From positions 2,480,001 through 2,544,000 of the forward strand of contig JAEHOE010000003.1 of assembly GCA_016858145.1 (NCBI GenBank): 64,000 nucleotides of DNA, read 5' to 3'. Numbering within the stretch: position 1 is the stretch's first letter; the number at the start of each line of letters is the position of its first letter. A model generated the notes under the pieces. It was not told the DNA's origin, did no database searches, and saw nothing but the letters and a program-made list of their open reading frames with translations. The position numbers and the translations under genes are program-made. Positions 45,901-57,376 of the stretch are shown here, piece after piece. The DNA is from Edaphochlamys debaryana. Lineage: Eukaryota; Chlorophyta; Chlorophyceae; Chlamydomonadales.

Positions 45901-48143
45901 CGCGTCAGCGGCCACGTCCTGCCCCTTGCCGCCACCGCCGCCGCCGCCCTTGCCCTTGCCGCCCTTGCCCTTGCCACCCTTGCCCTCGCCGCTGCTCTCC
46001 TTGGCCGACTCCTTGGCCGAGCTGGAGGGCAAGAGAGGGTGGAGGGGGGGTCAGGGACCGGTGGGCAACTCTCGGGCAGGCCCATGAACAGATATGGTAC
46101 GGCAGATACCACCGGATGACCCGCATCCCATGCCACGCGGAGCGCTGCACACGCCACACTCCGCGCCCGTCCCGCACCACTGGGTTCAGGCACGTCGATG
46201 CAAGCTTGGAAGGGCGCGTCTCGGCTTTCCGTCCCACCCAGCCCCGTCCCACGCCAGTCCCGCCATCCCCGACGAGACACGACCCACCACCACCCCACCA
46301 CCACGCCGACCCACACCGACCCACATCCCCCCGCCTCCGCCTCCGCCTCTGCCTCCCCTCCTCCTTCCCTGCCTCCGCCCATGCGCCCCCCTCACCCGTT
46401 GGCCTCCGCCGCGCCGCCCAGCGTCGAGGTCTGCAGCAGCTTGGCCAGCTTGGCGGGGCGCAGGGCCATCCACTGGCCGCCGCTGCGCCACCGATCCAGC
46501 TGGGTGCGGAAGTCGCGGGCCCAGGCGGCCTTGGCCTCGGCCTGCGGGGCGGAGGGATGGGTGGGGACGGTCAGCTACTGGCTTGGGCTTGGTGGGACGA
46601 GGACAGGATGGAAGGGAGGAGGTAGGGCGCGCTGGGGCAGGAGAGGGCCGGACAGGGACGTCGTGGGGGACGGGGATGGAGACGCGGGCTAGGGCTGGGG
46701 CTGGGGCTGGGGCGCGGGTTCGCGTGAGCGTGTTGTAAGGCCATCGTACGCTCGTGCACGGCACGTACCGCCGTGCCGTACAGGCTGAGGTACTCGTCCA
46801 GCTTGGTGCGTACGAACTCCTCGAACTCGGGCAGGGATCCCTTCATCAGGTCGCACATGGCCTGCCGCCGGTCCTTGCCCTCCTGCAGGGCGGAGGCAGG
46901 GTGGAGGCGTTGCAAGGGAGGGGCACACAGCAGGGGCGGAGGTGGGCAGGGGCGCAGGGGTGCAGTGGCTGCGGACCGCACAGGAACGCGCAGGGGCCAC
47001 GGCGGCCTGTGCTACCGGGCAGCACCGGGGCTGGCCCCCACTGCCCCTACACGACGCTCGTCTGCTCACTCCCGAGCACCCTGACAACACCCGAGCACAT
47101 CCCGCCGCGCAATCGCCTCATCGCCCCGAGCACACACCACCCCGAGGCCCCCACTGAACGCACACCGCACGCAGCCCTTCCCACTGCACGCAGCGCACGC
47201 ACGCACCGCCAGGTGCTGGTCCAGCTTCTTGAGCAGCTCTTCGCGCTGCGCCTCCACCGCGAGGAGCTTCTCCTCCCGCCCCTGGATGACGTCCCCGAAC
47301 CGCTTCAGCTCCTGCTTCTCGGCCTCCCGCTTGGCCACCTCCTCGGCGCTGGGCTGGGCGGCCGCACCTGCGGCGGCAGCGGCCTTCTCCGCGCCCTTGG
47401 CCTTGGCGGCCGCGGCGGGCTGCGCCTTGGAGCCGGCGACCTGTGGAGTAGGAAGACAGGGTGGTGAGATCTGCAATGTAGGAGCTGGCGGTGGTCAGAC
47501 CGCGCGGACAGCCCGCGGAGGCGGGCCAAGCAGGCGGGGAACGCACCGTGGAGGCGACCGCGTCGTTCACGACCTTCAGGAGGGCGCCGGCGACCGCCTT
47601 GCCGTGATCCCTCAGCTGTTTTATGCGGTCTGCCTTCGTCTTGCTCTTGCTGAGGTCGTCAAAGGGCAGCGAGTGGCACTTGGGGGGCACCACGGCCTCA
47701 TCGGCGGGGTCCCGGCAGTCCTCCTCCTTTGCCTTCATCAGAAGACATGCCTGCCATCCGCTCCTTGCCAGACTCTGTGCTTCGGCGTCGCCCGACTTGG
47801 CCATGTGGTCCAGCCATGCCACGGCGAGGCAGCTGGCCGTCAAGCTGAACGGCTTCTCCTTGATCATGCCGTCAAGGCTTTCCTTGTACTGCTGCCACCC
47901 AGCCACCCAGTTCTCGGGGCCCTGCTCCAGAGCCAGGCGCGCGCGGCAGAGTTTGGCCAGATGCTGCTCCTCGGGGCTGCCCGCCTGAGCCTTCTCGTCA
48001 AGCGTGGCCCAAGGGCCATTCTTCTTGGTGAGCAGGGAGGGGTCATTCCGGCAGGCCTCATAGAGCGACCGGAAATCGTCGAGCTTCATTTCCCCGCCAC
48101 CGCCGCCATCCTTGCCACCAGAGCCCTTGGCCTTGGCAGGCAT
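30953..48143 (-). CDS. Ubiquitin carboxyl-terminal hydrolase-related protein (USP-like catalytic domain at the C-terminus)
   Basis: About 36 exons over 17 kb, roughly 2400-2500 aa. Exon 1 is 47547..48143 (MPAKAKGSGGKDGG). The C-terminal exons form a USP fold: TGLVNRVGEYNCFLNVIIQ (33510-33330, Cys box), then 32760-32840, 32435-32520, 32160-32232, 31800-31905, 31535-31630, and finally 30953..about 31350 with YALHGMFCYYGQHYHAFI (His box) and EWVMFDDATVSAIGPW. Cys, His and a candidate Asp are all kept. The closest match I recall is the plant UCH-related proteins carrying DUF627/DUF629; animal USP53/54 have a similar Cys box. The largest exon (33925..about 35736) encodes a Lys/Gly/Ala-rich and then Pro/Met-rich linker. 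The exon at 36050-36325 is a charged coiled coil. KGGKGKGG-like runs recur in at least five exons. Removal or recognition of ubiquitin is inferred. Confidence 0.8.
37231..37520 (-). repeat. Tandemly repeated exon end plus intron start within the USP-related gene
   Basis: The last 48 nt of an exon (37473-37520, reading ATALADRLVGALQALQ) recur at 37346-37393 with one mismatch, and the last 16 nt recur again at 37231-37246. Each copy is followed by a GT donor-like sequence (GTGGGG, GTAGGG, GTGGGG). After the first two copies comes a shared core, GGGCGTGYGTTTTGC and flanks, at 37418-37441 and 37303-37326. The same core occurs in panB at 59511-59534. Period is 127 nt. Confidence 0.85.
43015..43058. 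repeat. CCCAGT hexamer microsatellite in an intron of the USP-related gene
   Basis: About seven perfect CCCAGT units between the exons at 42718-42888 and 43315-43410. On the transcribed strand it reads GGGACT, giving evenly spaced G triplets. Confidence 0.9.
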
Positions 48144-49175
48144 GCTGATTGCTCCTCGACTAGCCGCTGGAGCTATGCGAGCAGCCTAGGCGGAGAGGCG
48201 CATTTGCCAACGAGCGGGAGCCGCAGTTCAGGCTATGAGCCTCGATATCGTGGTCAGTGCTACCTTCTGCTAATCTTAGACTCCAGATCAGAGTCAGTCG
48301 GGACGCCTTGTGTTGGCGCGGCGCTCAAGCGCGCGGATCTATCGTGCACGCTGCGCGCCTCTGGGACAAAGAGGCAGACTAACGGGCACTGGCGCAGTGT
48401 AGTGCCGCAATGGTCTAGTGAAGAGCTTGCCGCGAAGTTTGGGCGGGCGCATGCGAGCGCCGCGTGCTGCGCGCCCCCATGCGGAGCGTGGGCCCGCCGG
48501 GGCCTCCACGGTGAGCCCGACCATCTCCTGTCTTCCTGCCGGGGCCTCCACAGTGTACCTGATCTTCGCAGGTCTTACCCCTCCCTGCCTCTCGGTGCGC
48601 GCTTGTCGTCTTGCCGGCGGTGAGGTTTCGTACGTAGCTAGGGCTCTTAAACAGCCCGCTGGTGCCCGCACCAGCCCAGCAGCCCACCATTCCTCGCCAT
48701 GACCCCATTCCCCGCCCATTCCCAGCACACGACGCAGCCACAGCGCCGCGGCGCAGTCAAGCTACCCTGACCCTTGCGTGCAGAATCCACGCGGCTGCCC
48801 GGTCAGGGTTCACATCTTCCCCGCAGCAGGGACGGTTACAATCGGCTCCCCTCCAGATGAGCAGTTCTTGTCTTCAAAGACATCAGGTCTCCAAGGGGCT
48901 CCAGCCCTCCAGCCCTGCCTAGTCTCTGCACAGCCCTTCGCCCACACGAGCGCCACAGCGCAGGCACCCCACCACCCCACCGTGCGGTCGCCGCACCTTT
49001 CCCCTCGTTCCCAGCACCACACGCCCACACTCCACGACCCCCGCCAGCGCCCTACGTTGCCGCAGGAGCGCACGCCCATCCTACAGTGGACCACAGTGCT
49101 GGCTATGGCACTATGGGCCTGCAGGCCTTCCGTGGCCGTTCCTTTTTATGCCCTCCGTGTCCGTGAGCCGCCCCT
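48144..49175. other. Promoter of the USP-related gene and 3' UTR of the upstream minus-strand gene
   Basis: No coding exon recognised. A CCGGGGCCTCCAC motif is repeated at 48487-48500 and 48538-48551 (about 50 bp apart). TTACA at 48836-48840 is a minus-strand TGTAA about 340 nt past the stop of the upstream gene at 49176. Confidence 0.5.
48836..48840 (-). terminator. Candidate TGTAA polyadenylation signal of the unrecognised gene
   Basis: Minus-strand TGTAA about 340 nt downstream of the stop codon at 49176, an ordinary algal 3' UTR length. Tentative because the motif is short. Confidence 0.4.
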
Positions 49176-52100
49176 TCAGGCCCTCACCCGCTGGCGCTGC
49201 ACCCGCACCGTGCTCGAGCCCGGCATGGGGTCCGCCGAGGCCACCAGCAGCAGCGGCAGCTGCTCCCACTCAGCCGCCGCCGCCCACGCCGTGATCGCCG
49301 CCGCCAGATCGCGCCGCAGCGCGCCGCCGGGCCGCAGCGGTGCCGTACTGTCGTGCGTGCGGATCTTGCCGACGTCACGCAGTACGGCGATCAGCTGCTT
49401 GGTGGCGGGGTGCTTGGACGTGGCGGTGGCGGCCTTGACGGATTTGTCAGGCAGGCAGATGAAGAGCCGCAGGTCCGTACCGCCCCGGGCCGTGACCGTA
49501 CTGGACAGTTGGTCAACCGCCTGCGGGAGGAGGGGAGGCCGTGAACGGCGTGGCCGGGAGGAACAGGGGGACGGTTGAGGTGGTAGAGAGTGAGGGCGTG
49601 CGTGCGTGCGTGCATGTTGGGGCGTGGCTGAGGGGCGAGTCTGCGCCCGCGAGGCTTGGTGGTGGGAAAGGTCGTGGCCAGCGGGAGCAGGGGAGGGGCC
49701 AGAGGGTGGGGCTTGGGAGGGGCAACGGGGGGTTGAGGGGGGCAGCACTTGGCATGGGGGGCCAAGCACAGCACGGAGGTTTGGGCGCTCTCAAGAGTCC
49801 CCCAAAGCACCGCAGTTCTTGCGCCATGTCTCAGGCCGGGGGGACCTACCGTCTCGATCCCCGCCAAAGCCGCCTGCAGCGCCGCTGCGCCCGTCGCCTC
49901 CACCACCAAGCCCAGGGGTGCGCCCTTCTGCGCCTGCGGTGTGGGGTTCGGGGCCGAAGATTCGCGTGGATGTAGAGGTTCGGGCGGGTCATGGGCGCGG
50001 GGGTGTGTGGACTTCCAGGGCTATGAAGCGAAGTCCTCGGGCGGCGGGAAGGAGACAGAAGCTGATGGCCGCGTGTCACACCTTCTTGGCCGATAGCTCG
50101 TCCACAACCTTGCTCGTCATGGCCTCCACACTGGGGGTTGGGGGGCAGGAGAAGGCACGGTGGGGGGGGGGTATGAGTGACAGGGACTGGGACAGGCGGA
50201 AGGAACGTGGGACAAAGCTCGCAGTGCTGGGCGCTGGCAGCAAGGCTGCACCGCCCAGGGACAAGCAGCAACTGCGCCTGAGCGCCAAGGTGCGCCCCCC
50301 CCCTTATCGCCCCGCCCTGTCCCTCCCATCAACATGCAGCTTTCGCCCCCAGTGCCCCGCCCCGGCCCCACAGCCCCGCACCTTGCCCCGGGCGCGTGGG
50401 GCAAGTGGAGGGCGGTCTTGCCGGTGGGGAAGGCCACCCTCTCCCGCAACACCGCGACGAGGTGCGGGGGGACGGCGGGGGCCGAGCGGGAGTAGAAGTA
50501 GCCCTGGGAGGGGGCGGCGAGGCCAACGTGTGGAAGAGCAGTCCAGGGTTGCCGATACGTGGCGGCTAGGCCGGACAGGGCAAAGGAAGGGAAGATGAAG
50601 GAAGGGAAGACGCAATTGCAAAAGCGCTGTGACCCGGGGGCCACACAGCATTGAGTTTCCGGAATCCAGGATCGAGGATCCCTGCACCCTAGCGGTTGTC
50701 AATTGGGGATTCCGGCGGGGCGTGCCTGACACGTGACAGCTCTCCTCTCTCACCGTCTTGGCAGCCTCGACCTTGATCAGCTGCGGCAGGGCGGGGGGTA
50801 GCGACAGAAGCAGAGGCACTGAAGTTGCCTTCTGCTCAGATTCAGTCCGCTTCGAGGACCTCCCCCCTGGGAACGGGGGTACGGGGCCCAACAAACCGCA
50901 GGCCCGCCATGCTACAGCATGGTCCCCTCAATCCGGACAGCAGATGCAGTACTATTCGACAGGCCACAGCACCGTTCAGTCATGTGCCCACCTTGACGTG
51001 ATCCAGGAATCGGGATCCACAGTCCACGTGGGTGCGCCATGCGGCCAGATGCAGGGCGGCGGCGGTGGCGGCGGGGGGGCGGCAGGCCAGGGCCAGGGGC
51101 GGCGTGCGGAGGACGCGGGTGTTGGGCTCGAGGTTTTCGGTCAACTGGGGCGGGGGTTTGGGGGGCAAGTCGGTGTCATTGACCGGAAGGTGACCGGGGA
51201 GAGAGTGCAGAGTCGGGCAGGAGTGGGCGGAAGGCGGTGTGGGTTAGGCCACAAGATACCGTAGGGAGGGGAGAAAAGTCGAGAAACCCACATGGCAATG
51301 GCCCTTGCCCTTGCCCACCCTTGTCCCAAGCCCGCCGTAACCCGCACGCACCCCATGTCCCCAGCCCCACCCACCCGCCGCTGCCGTGCAACCGCCAGGT
51401 ACGGCCCCAGCCACCCCTCCTCCCCGTGCCCCCCCTGCCCCTCCTGCCCCGCCTCCACCGCCGCCGCCGCCGTCACAGTCCCGGAGGACACGGCCCCGCC
51501 GCTGCTGACGGCGGCACTGCTGGCGGCGCCGCTGGCGGCGGCGGCGGCGGCGGCGGCGCCGGGGTCCGGCAGGCGCATGGCGACCTCTGCGTCGCAGCCG
51601 GCCGCGAAGGCCTTGATCCGAAGCTCCACCAAACGAGAGGCATCGTCCCGGTAGCGCTTCTGCGGCCGGGGGGGAGCGGGGCCCGGGTTGGGGTCGGGGA
51701 CGGGTTCGGGTCCAGGGATAGGGACAGGGGCAGGGGCAGGGGCAGGGGCGGGGCCTAGCACCTGCACCGCCTCGCCTCGCGGTGGTGGCTTGCGGCCGGC
51801 AGTGCTGACTGCTGAGTGTACTGGTGGTCGCACCCATACCGGGCATCATGGAAACGCAAAACACGGCCGCCCCACCCCCCCCCCGCCCCGCCTCCGCTCC
51901 CCCCCCCCCCCCGCCCCCCCCCCTGCTCCTCCCGGTCCACCAGCCCTCCCCTGAACCTCCCCCGCTGCACCCGCAAGCCCGTCCCCCCCCACCGCCCTTA
52001 TCGTCTCCCGCTCACAACATACCCCCCGCCCCGCCCCCACCCCACGGGCCCACCCCGCACCTACCCCTCCCGGTCCACCCTGCCTCCCCTGTACCTCCCC

Positions 52101-55100
52101 TGCTCCACCCCGAGACCCTCCTCAACCCCACGCCCTTTGCCTGACGCCCCCCCAACCCCCACCCCCCCACCCCCCACCCCCACGCCCACCCCCCACCTGC
52201 TCCTCCCGGTCCACCGCCTTCCCCACGCCCTCGGCCCGCTGGCTCCACACCATGGCCGCCATGCGCCCCTGATCCCGCAGCCACTCGCCCTCGGCCTCGG
52301 CGCCCCCCGCCCGCGGCCCCCGCCGCTGCGCCCACTGCACGAAGCACAGCGTGGCGTGCCGCAGGGAGTCCTCCAGGAGCACTGGGAACAGGGACTTGTG
52401 GTCCTGGATCGCCTGTGTGAAAGGACGTGCAGGAGAGGTTGAGGAGTGTTTGGATGGGTTGAGCGTGGAAAGGGGGGTGGGCTTGAGGGGTGGGGGAGGG
52501 TGCTGGGGAGTTTAGGCTGACAATGGGAAGGGGGTGGGGGAGGGTGCTGGGGAGTGAAGGCTGACAATGGGAAGGGGGGTGGGCGAGGGTGCTGGAGAGT
52601 GAAGGCTGACAATGGGAAGGGGGGTGGGGGAGGGTGCTGGGGAGGCGGGAGGGGGCAGTCCTGGTGGGGCCGGCCAGACTTTGGTGGGGCGTGGGAGCAA
52701 CGGAGCTTGGCGCGGGTCGCAGCTAGCGAAGCTTGATGTGCACGGCAACCGAAACCCCGCGGTGGCTGGGTCCAAACCGCCAACCGTCACCCGCCAACGC
52801 ACCTGTACGACAAGCACCAGCTCGCCGTACCGCAGCAGCACGTTGGCAGCGTGCAGCGCCTCCGATCCCTGCCCCGGCTCCGGGCCCGCCGCGGGCCCAC
52901 CAGGGCCCAGGTCCTGCCGCCACGGCATCAGTACGGAGGCGCCGTACTCAACGCACGTGGTCGCGAACGTCGCGGCTGCGTCCTGCTGTGATGCGATCGC
53001 TTTGCCGCGATTGAGGTAACGTGCGGTCGCTACCGCGGCCGACACAGCTTTCTCTGCCAGGCGAATGCCAATGCGTGCGTCGAGGCACGTCAGGGGCGTG
53101 GGCCCGCCTGGGCCCGAGCTGGGCCCGGGTCCAGCCCCGGGCCCAGCGCCGATGGCGTTGGCAAAGGCCGCGGCCTGTGACTCGGATGTGTTGGCCGCAG
53201 CGATGCTTGGATCCAGGATCCCGAGCCACGCGCGCTCCTTCATGAGTACGGCAGCGTCCGCCGGTCCCAGGATGCGGATGGCCGTCGCGTCATCGCCGGG
53301 GCTACCGCCGCCGTCGCCCTGGAATCCAAATCCAGATCCAAATTCGGATGCGAATCCAAACGCGGATCCAGCGACGGATCCAGGCGTGCAGCTGGCGCTG
53401 GGGCTGGAGCTGCTGGCGCTGGCGCCGTCGCCCACGGTGGCGGTGCTGGCGGCACGGGATGAACTCGAGCCAGCGGCGCCGTCGCGCCGCGCCGCCGCCG
53501 CCGCCGCCATGGCGCGACGCGCGGCCGCCACACGCGCCAGCCTGGCCGGCAGGCCACACGTCCACCGGTCTTTGCCGGCCTCCTCGCACCCATCGCCATC
53601 AGTCTCGAGTCCAAAGGTCCGGGCGATCGCGTGCCGGACAGCCAAGGACTCCACCAGTCGAATCGCCGCCGCCCGCTCCAGCCCCGCCACCTCCTCCCCG
53701 CGGAACGCCTTGCCGCCGCCGCCACCAGCCGCCGCCGCTGCCGCCGCTCCGTCCCGTCGGCCGCCCAGGCTCAGGCCCAGGTTCCGTCCAATGGTTCCAG
53801 TCAGCGCCCCAAACAGGCCCTTGGGCCCGGCGGCCGCCGCCGCCGGCGGCTCCGGCGGCGGCGCCAGGCCCGCCTCCGCCAGCAGCGCCGCCAGCTCCTC
53901 CTCCGTCACGCCGCTGCCGCCGCCGCCGCCGCCGGCGGCCAGTCGGGCGGGCAGGTCTGCCGCCAGGCCCGAGCCGCTCGCCTCCAGGTGGGACCCCAGG
54001 CGCTGCAGGGTGGCCGCCTCGGCAGCGTCCTCGGCGTCCCAATCGCACGCCGGGCTGTAGGGGTGGGGTGGGGAACCGAGGGCGATCTTGTCAGCAGTGC
54101 GCCGCCGCAAAGCTCGGTACGCCGGGGGAGAGCATGCAAGCAGGGGTTCCGGATGTACGACAGGTGCCTGTGGCGAGCACGTGCTTGCCCACGCCGGGGC
54201 TGCCACGTGACAGGCATGCATGCAGCGGGCCGGCCCCCGTGGCAGGTGGTGGTCACCCAACCACGGGTCGGTCACCTCCCGGCGCACACCGTCCGCAGCC
54301 CAGCCGCAGCCGCCGCCCCCGACTTCACGGCCCTCCAACCCAGCTCCCCGCCTTCGCCGCCCCTCCCCGCACAACGCCCCTCCCCGCACGCGCACCTGAG
54401 CGCTCGCGCCGCCTCCATCACGCACCGCCTCGCCATGGCCTCCCCGCTGAACTCGTCCACCCCCGCCGGCCGCGGCCAGCTCCGCGCGGACGGCGGCCGA
54501 GCGGTCGGCAGCCGCGGGGGCGGCGGAGGCATGGAGCCATCCGGCCCCGCGCCCGCGCCGGGCTTGGACGGGGGGTTGAAACCCGGCAGCCCGGACAGCC
54601 AGGGTAATGTGGCTGTGGGGGTGGAGGCGGGGTTCGGGGGTGCAGCGGAGCCTGGGGATGGCTGGGGTGGGGCTGCGGGCGCCGGGGCCGGGGCCGGGGC
54701 CGGGGGTGGGGGCGGCGGTGGGCCGCCTGTGATCAGGTGGGCGTTGATGTACCAATATTCCTCCCTGGGTAGGCAGGGGGCGGGGTGTAAAGGAGAGAAG
54801 AGCGAGGCCTAGGATAACCGGCGGTGAGGAACGGGTTCGAAACATCATTTTGTGGCAGCGTCCAGCGCTACGCGTTGGCTACTTCCACAGCGATTGGTGG
54901 ACCTGCCTTGCCTCTGCCCCACAGCCCAACATTCACGGCTGGTCCCCAACACAAAGCCCTGCAAGGTGAAGCCGCGTCACCGCACACCGCCGTAATGATG
55001 AAGACAGTGGCGGCATTCCCACGCGGCCACAGCGCCAGTCAACCCAGGGGACTGACGAGGCCCAGCCCGCCTGCGCGTTTCCACGCAACCACGCCACCAA

Positions 55101-55721
55101 TGTGCCAGCGGGCATAACAAACCGAGTCGACTCCTTGGCCTCGCCTGCTCACCTCTTCATCTGTATCATCTCAGCGTGGTGCCGTCTGCCGTATGCCATA
55201 CGGCCCAGGAGCACGGAGGCGGCGCGCTCAGAGCTGAAGGCTGGGAGCCCAGCCCTTCGCGGGAGGCAGCGGCCGGCATTGGGGTTAGCTGGAGCCGTCT
55301 GGAGGCAGCGCTCACGTGCCCCCGACCTGCCCCCGACCTGCCACGTGCACTACTCCCTCACCCATGAAGCGTGTCCCTGCTCCCCGCTTGCCCAAACACG
55401 CCCATTCATTGCCGCGTTGCACCCCAGCCGGAACCGGATGCACCCGGTCCGGTCCGGTCCGGTCCGTTCCAATCCCTGAACCGCGCACCTGTAGACGGGT
55501 CGAGGGGCCTGTGAATCCACCTGTAGCCGGATATTTGTGAGGCTGAAGACATTGCTCAAGGGTCTGCACGCTAGGCCCAGAGGCCAGGGGTTCGGTTCAC
55601 ATTCCCCAGCGTCGCCGTCCTCGGCTTCGGGCTCGGGCTCGGGCGAGTCACCATCGGCGCCGAACGGAGGGAGGGGCGGGTGGCCCGGAAACATGAAGGG
55701 ATGGTCGCGGGTGGGTAGCAT
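49176..55721 (-). CDS. Unrecognised multi-exon protein, low-complexity linkers
   Basis: Start ATG 55721 (MLPTRDHPFMFPGHPPLPPF) is chosen because the upstream open frame has no ATG. Exons: 55489..55721, 55153..about 55229 (ERAASVLLGRMAYGRRHHAE), about 54395..54765 (begins REEYWYINAHLITGG, then Pro-rich), a large exon about 52800..54060, then about 52197..52415 (HKSLFPVLLEDSLRHATLCF), 51380..51660, 50990..51150, 50757..50790, 50385..50505, 50077..50133, 49850..49935 and 49176..about 49520. The first three exons join in frame. The product appears mostly helical, with Ala/Gly and Ser/Ala linkers and no membrane span. The C-terminus includes GGTDLRLFICLPDKSVKAAT and KQLIAVLRDVGKIRTHDS. I match no family. 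Exon order is supported by phase only at the 5' end; elsewhere it rests on open frames between consensus sites. Confidence 0.6.
52490..52645. repeat. 44/45-bp minisatellite in an intron
   Basis: Units beginning GGCTGACAATGGGAAGGGGG start at 52515, 52559 and 52604, each followed by GGGAGGGTGCTGGGGAGT-like sequence, with a partial unit before the first. It lies in the intron of the unrecognised gene between exons near 52415 and 52800. Confidence 0.9.
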
Positions 55722-57376
55722 GGCTGTGGCGGGGAACCGGGGGTGGGGGCAGCGGAGGAGGAGGTGCAAGAGGAGGGCGTGGGCAGGGCGCGGGGTAGGT
55801 CGGGGCGAGGGAGGAAGGACACTCGGGCGGCTGGGGACTGCTATGTCGGCACACGCGGTATACCGACTGCTGCTCGCCGATGTACCCGGTGTCCCCTTAC
55901 CAGAAATCCTAGCTCCTGAGGCGTCTCATAGCTCGCGGGACTGGCAGCGAAAGGCTAAGGCCCTCGCTGAGCACCACAACCGGACTGGGCAAGGACTCTG
56001 CTCTGGAATCCTCAGCCCCTCCTCATGCTAAGGACATAGCAAGCGCAATGCACGAATTGGTGGATGGCTGCCGAGCAACGCAGGCCCTCGTGGCTCTGTT
56101 GTGGGCTGCTATATAGCTTTGCCGCGGCCTTCGCAGCAAAGAGGCTTCTAAGCCTGAGATTGTGTACTGATACGGACAGATAAACACCTATGGCAGAACA
56201 CCTCGTCCTGGCGTGCACCCCGATGCTTCGCACCGACCCCGGGGACGGCCGCTTGCACAGCACGAGCCCTTCCTCAAGCGTGCTAGTCCCCTGCGTACAG
56301 CCAATCATGCATGCTGTTTGCCAGTTGTAGCCGCCCTCCTTCCGCGACTCGCGGCGCATTAACGATAACGGCTTGCAACCATTATCGCGACTGACGCAGG
56401 CACCGTCTCCTCACTGCTAGCTTTGGCACAGTACCTCGATACCAAAGTGCAAAGGCCCGCTCGTCTCCTCTGCGTCGTGAGCGTTTTCTTTGCCCTGCTC
56501 TCGCCACCAAGGGCTGCGACTTCGTGCCCTTGTGCATAGGACACAGATTTTCCTTCGAATAGCCATAGCAACGGGGACCTAGCCGCGCAGCTCACCCGGC
56601 GGCGGGGAATCGCAATTTCGTTGCGCCTCGCCTTGCCTCGGCACTCGCCCTGCGCAAATGAGCCCTGGGCGGAGCGTTCTCCGCGCAGGTAGGCGCTCGC
56701 AGGGTCAAGTTCTGCGCGCGGGAAGCAGCGAGCGCTGCGTCCGGTGTACCGTGCTTCTCGGAGCGCCCCCGTTGGGCCTTCGCTTGACGGGGGCCCTCCT
56801 ACCTTGCGCCCTGCTTGCCTGGTCCACGCCGCCTGACCCAGCGATCCCCCTTCTGCGACCACGAACCCCCAACAAAGCTGCCTCCTCTTCCCTCGATCCC
56901 CCTCCTCCCCCACCTGCCCTGCAGCCCAGCCGGCGGCCGCCGCGCTGGGCCTCGCCTCCGCCAGCCCCTCCGCCTCCGCCGCCCTGGCCACTTCCGTCGC
57001 CGCCTCCACCCCCGTCGCCTTCTCCTCTGCTGCGGGCGCGGGCGCAGGCGCGGGCCCAGCCACCGCCGGCCTAGGCTGGATCGTACCATGGGCGCGGGGG
57101 ATGCTGCCCGCCGTGGGCCCGGCCGGGCCCCGCCCGGTCCCGCCCGGGCCCCGCGCCCAAGACGCCGCGCCCGAGGACCACACGGGCCCTGGCAGCGCCG
57201 GCCATGAACCCGGGTGCGACCCAGATGGGAAGGCGGCGGCGGGGCGGGGCGCGAGGCCGCGGCCTGCCCAGCCGCCCCCGGGGGTGCCTCAGCGGCCCGG
57301 TGCCGCCTCCGCCGAGGCTGCATCCCCCAACTGCCCGCTAGCGCCGCACCGGGCCCCGGGGCCCATCCGTGGGGCA
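55722..57376. other. Divergent promoter region between the unrecognised gene and panB
   Basis: The two genes start facing away from each other, so both promoters lie here. Sequence at 56030-56600 is AT-richer than its surroundings. The 275-residue minus-strand open frame at 56359-57183 shows no family and overlaps the panB upstream region, so I treat it as non-coding. The plus frame extends upstream of the panB start to 57101 without obvious presequence character. Confidence 0.5.

Noticed and set aside
52490..52645. CRISPR-like array
   Set aside because: The 44/45-bp units abut with no unique spacers; it is an intronic minisatellite in a eukaryotic gene.
56359..57183. 274-codon minus-strand open frame upstream of panB
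   Set aside because: Covers a promoter region and the antisense of panB upstream sequence; no domain and low-complexity composition.
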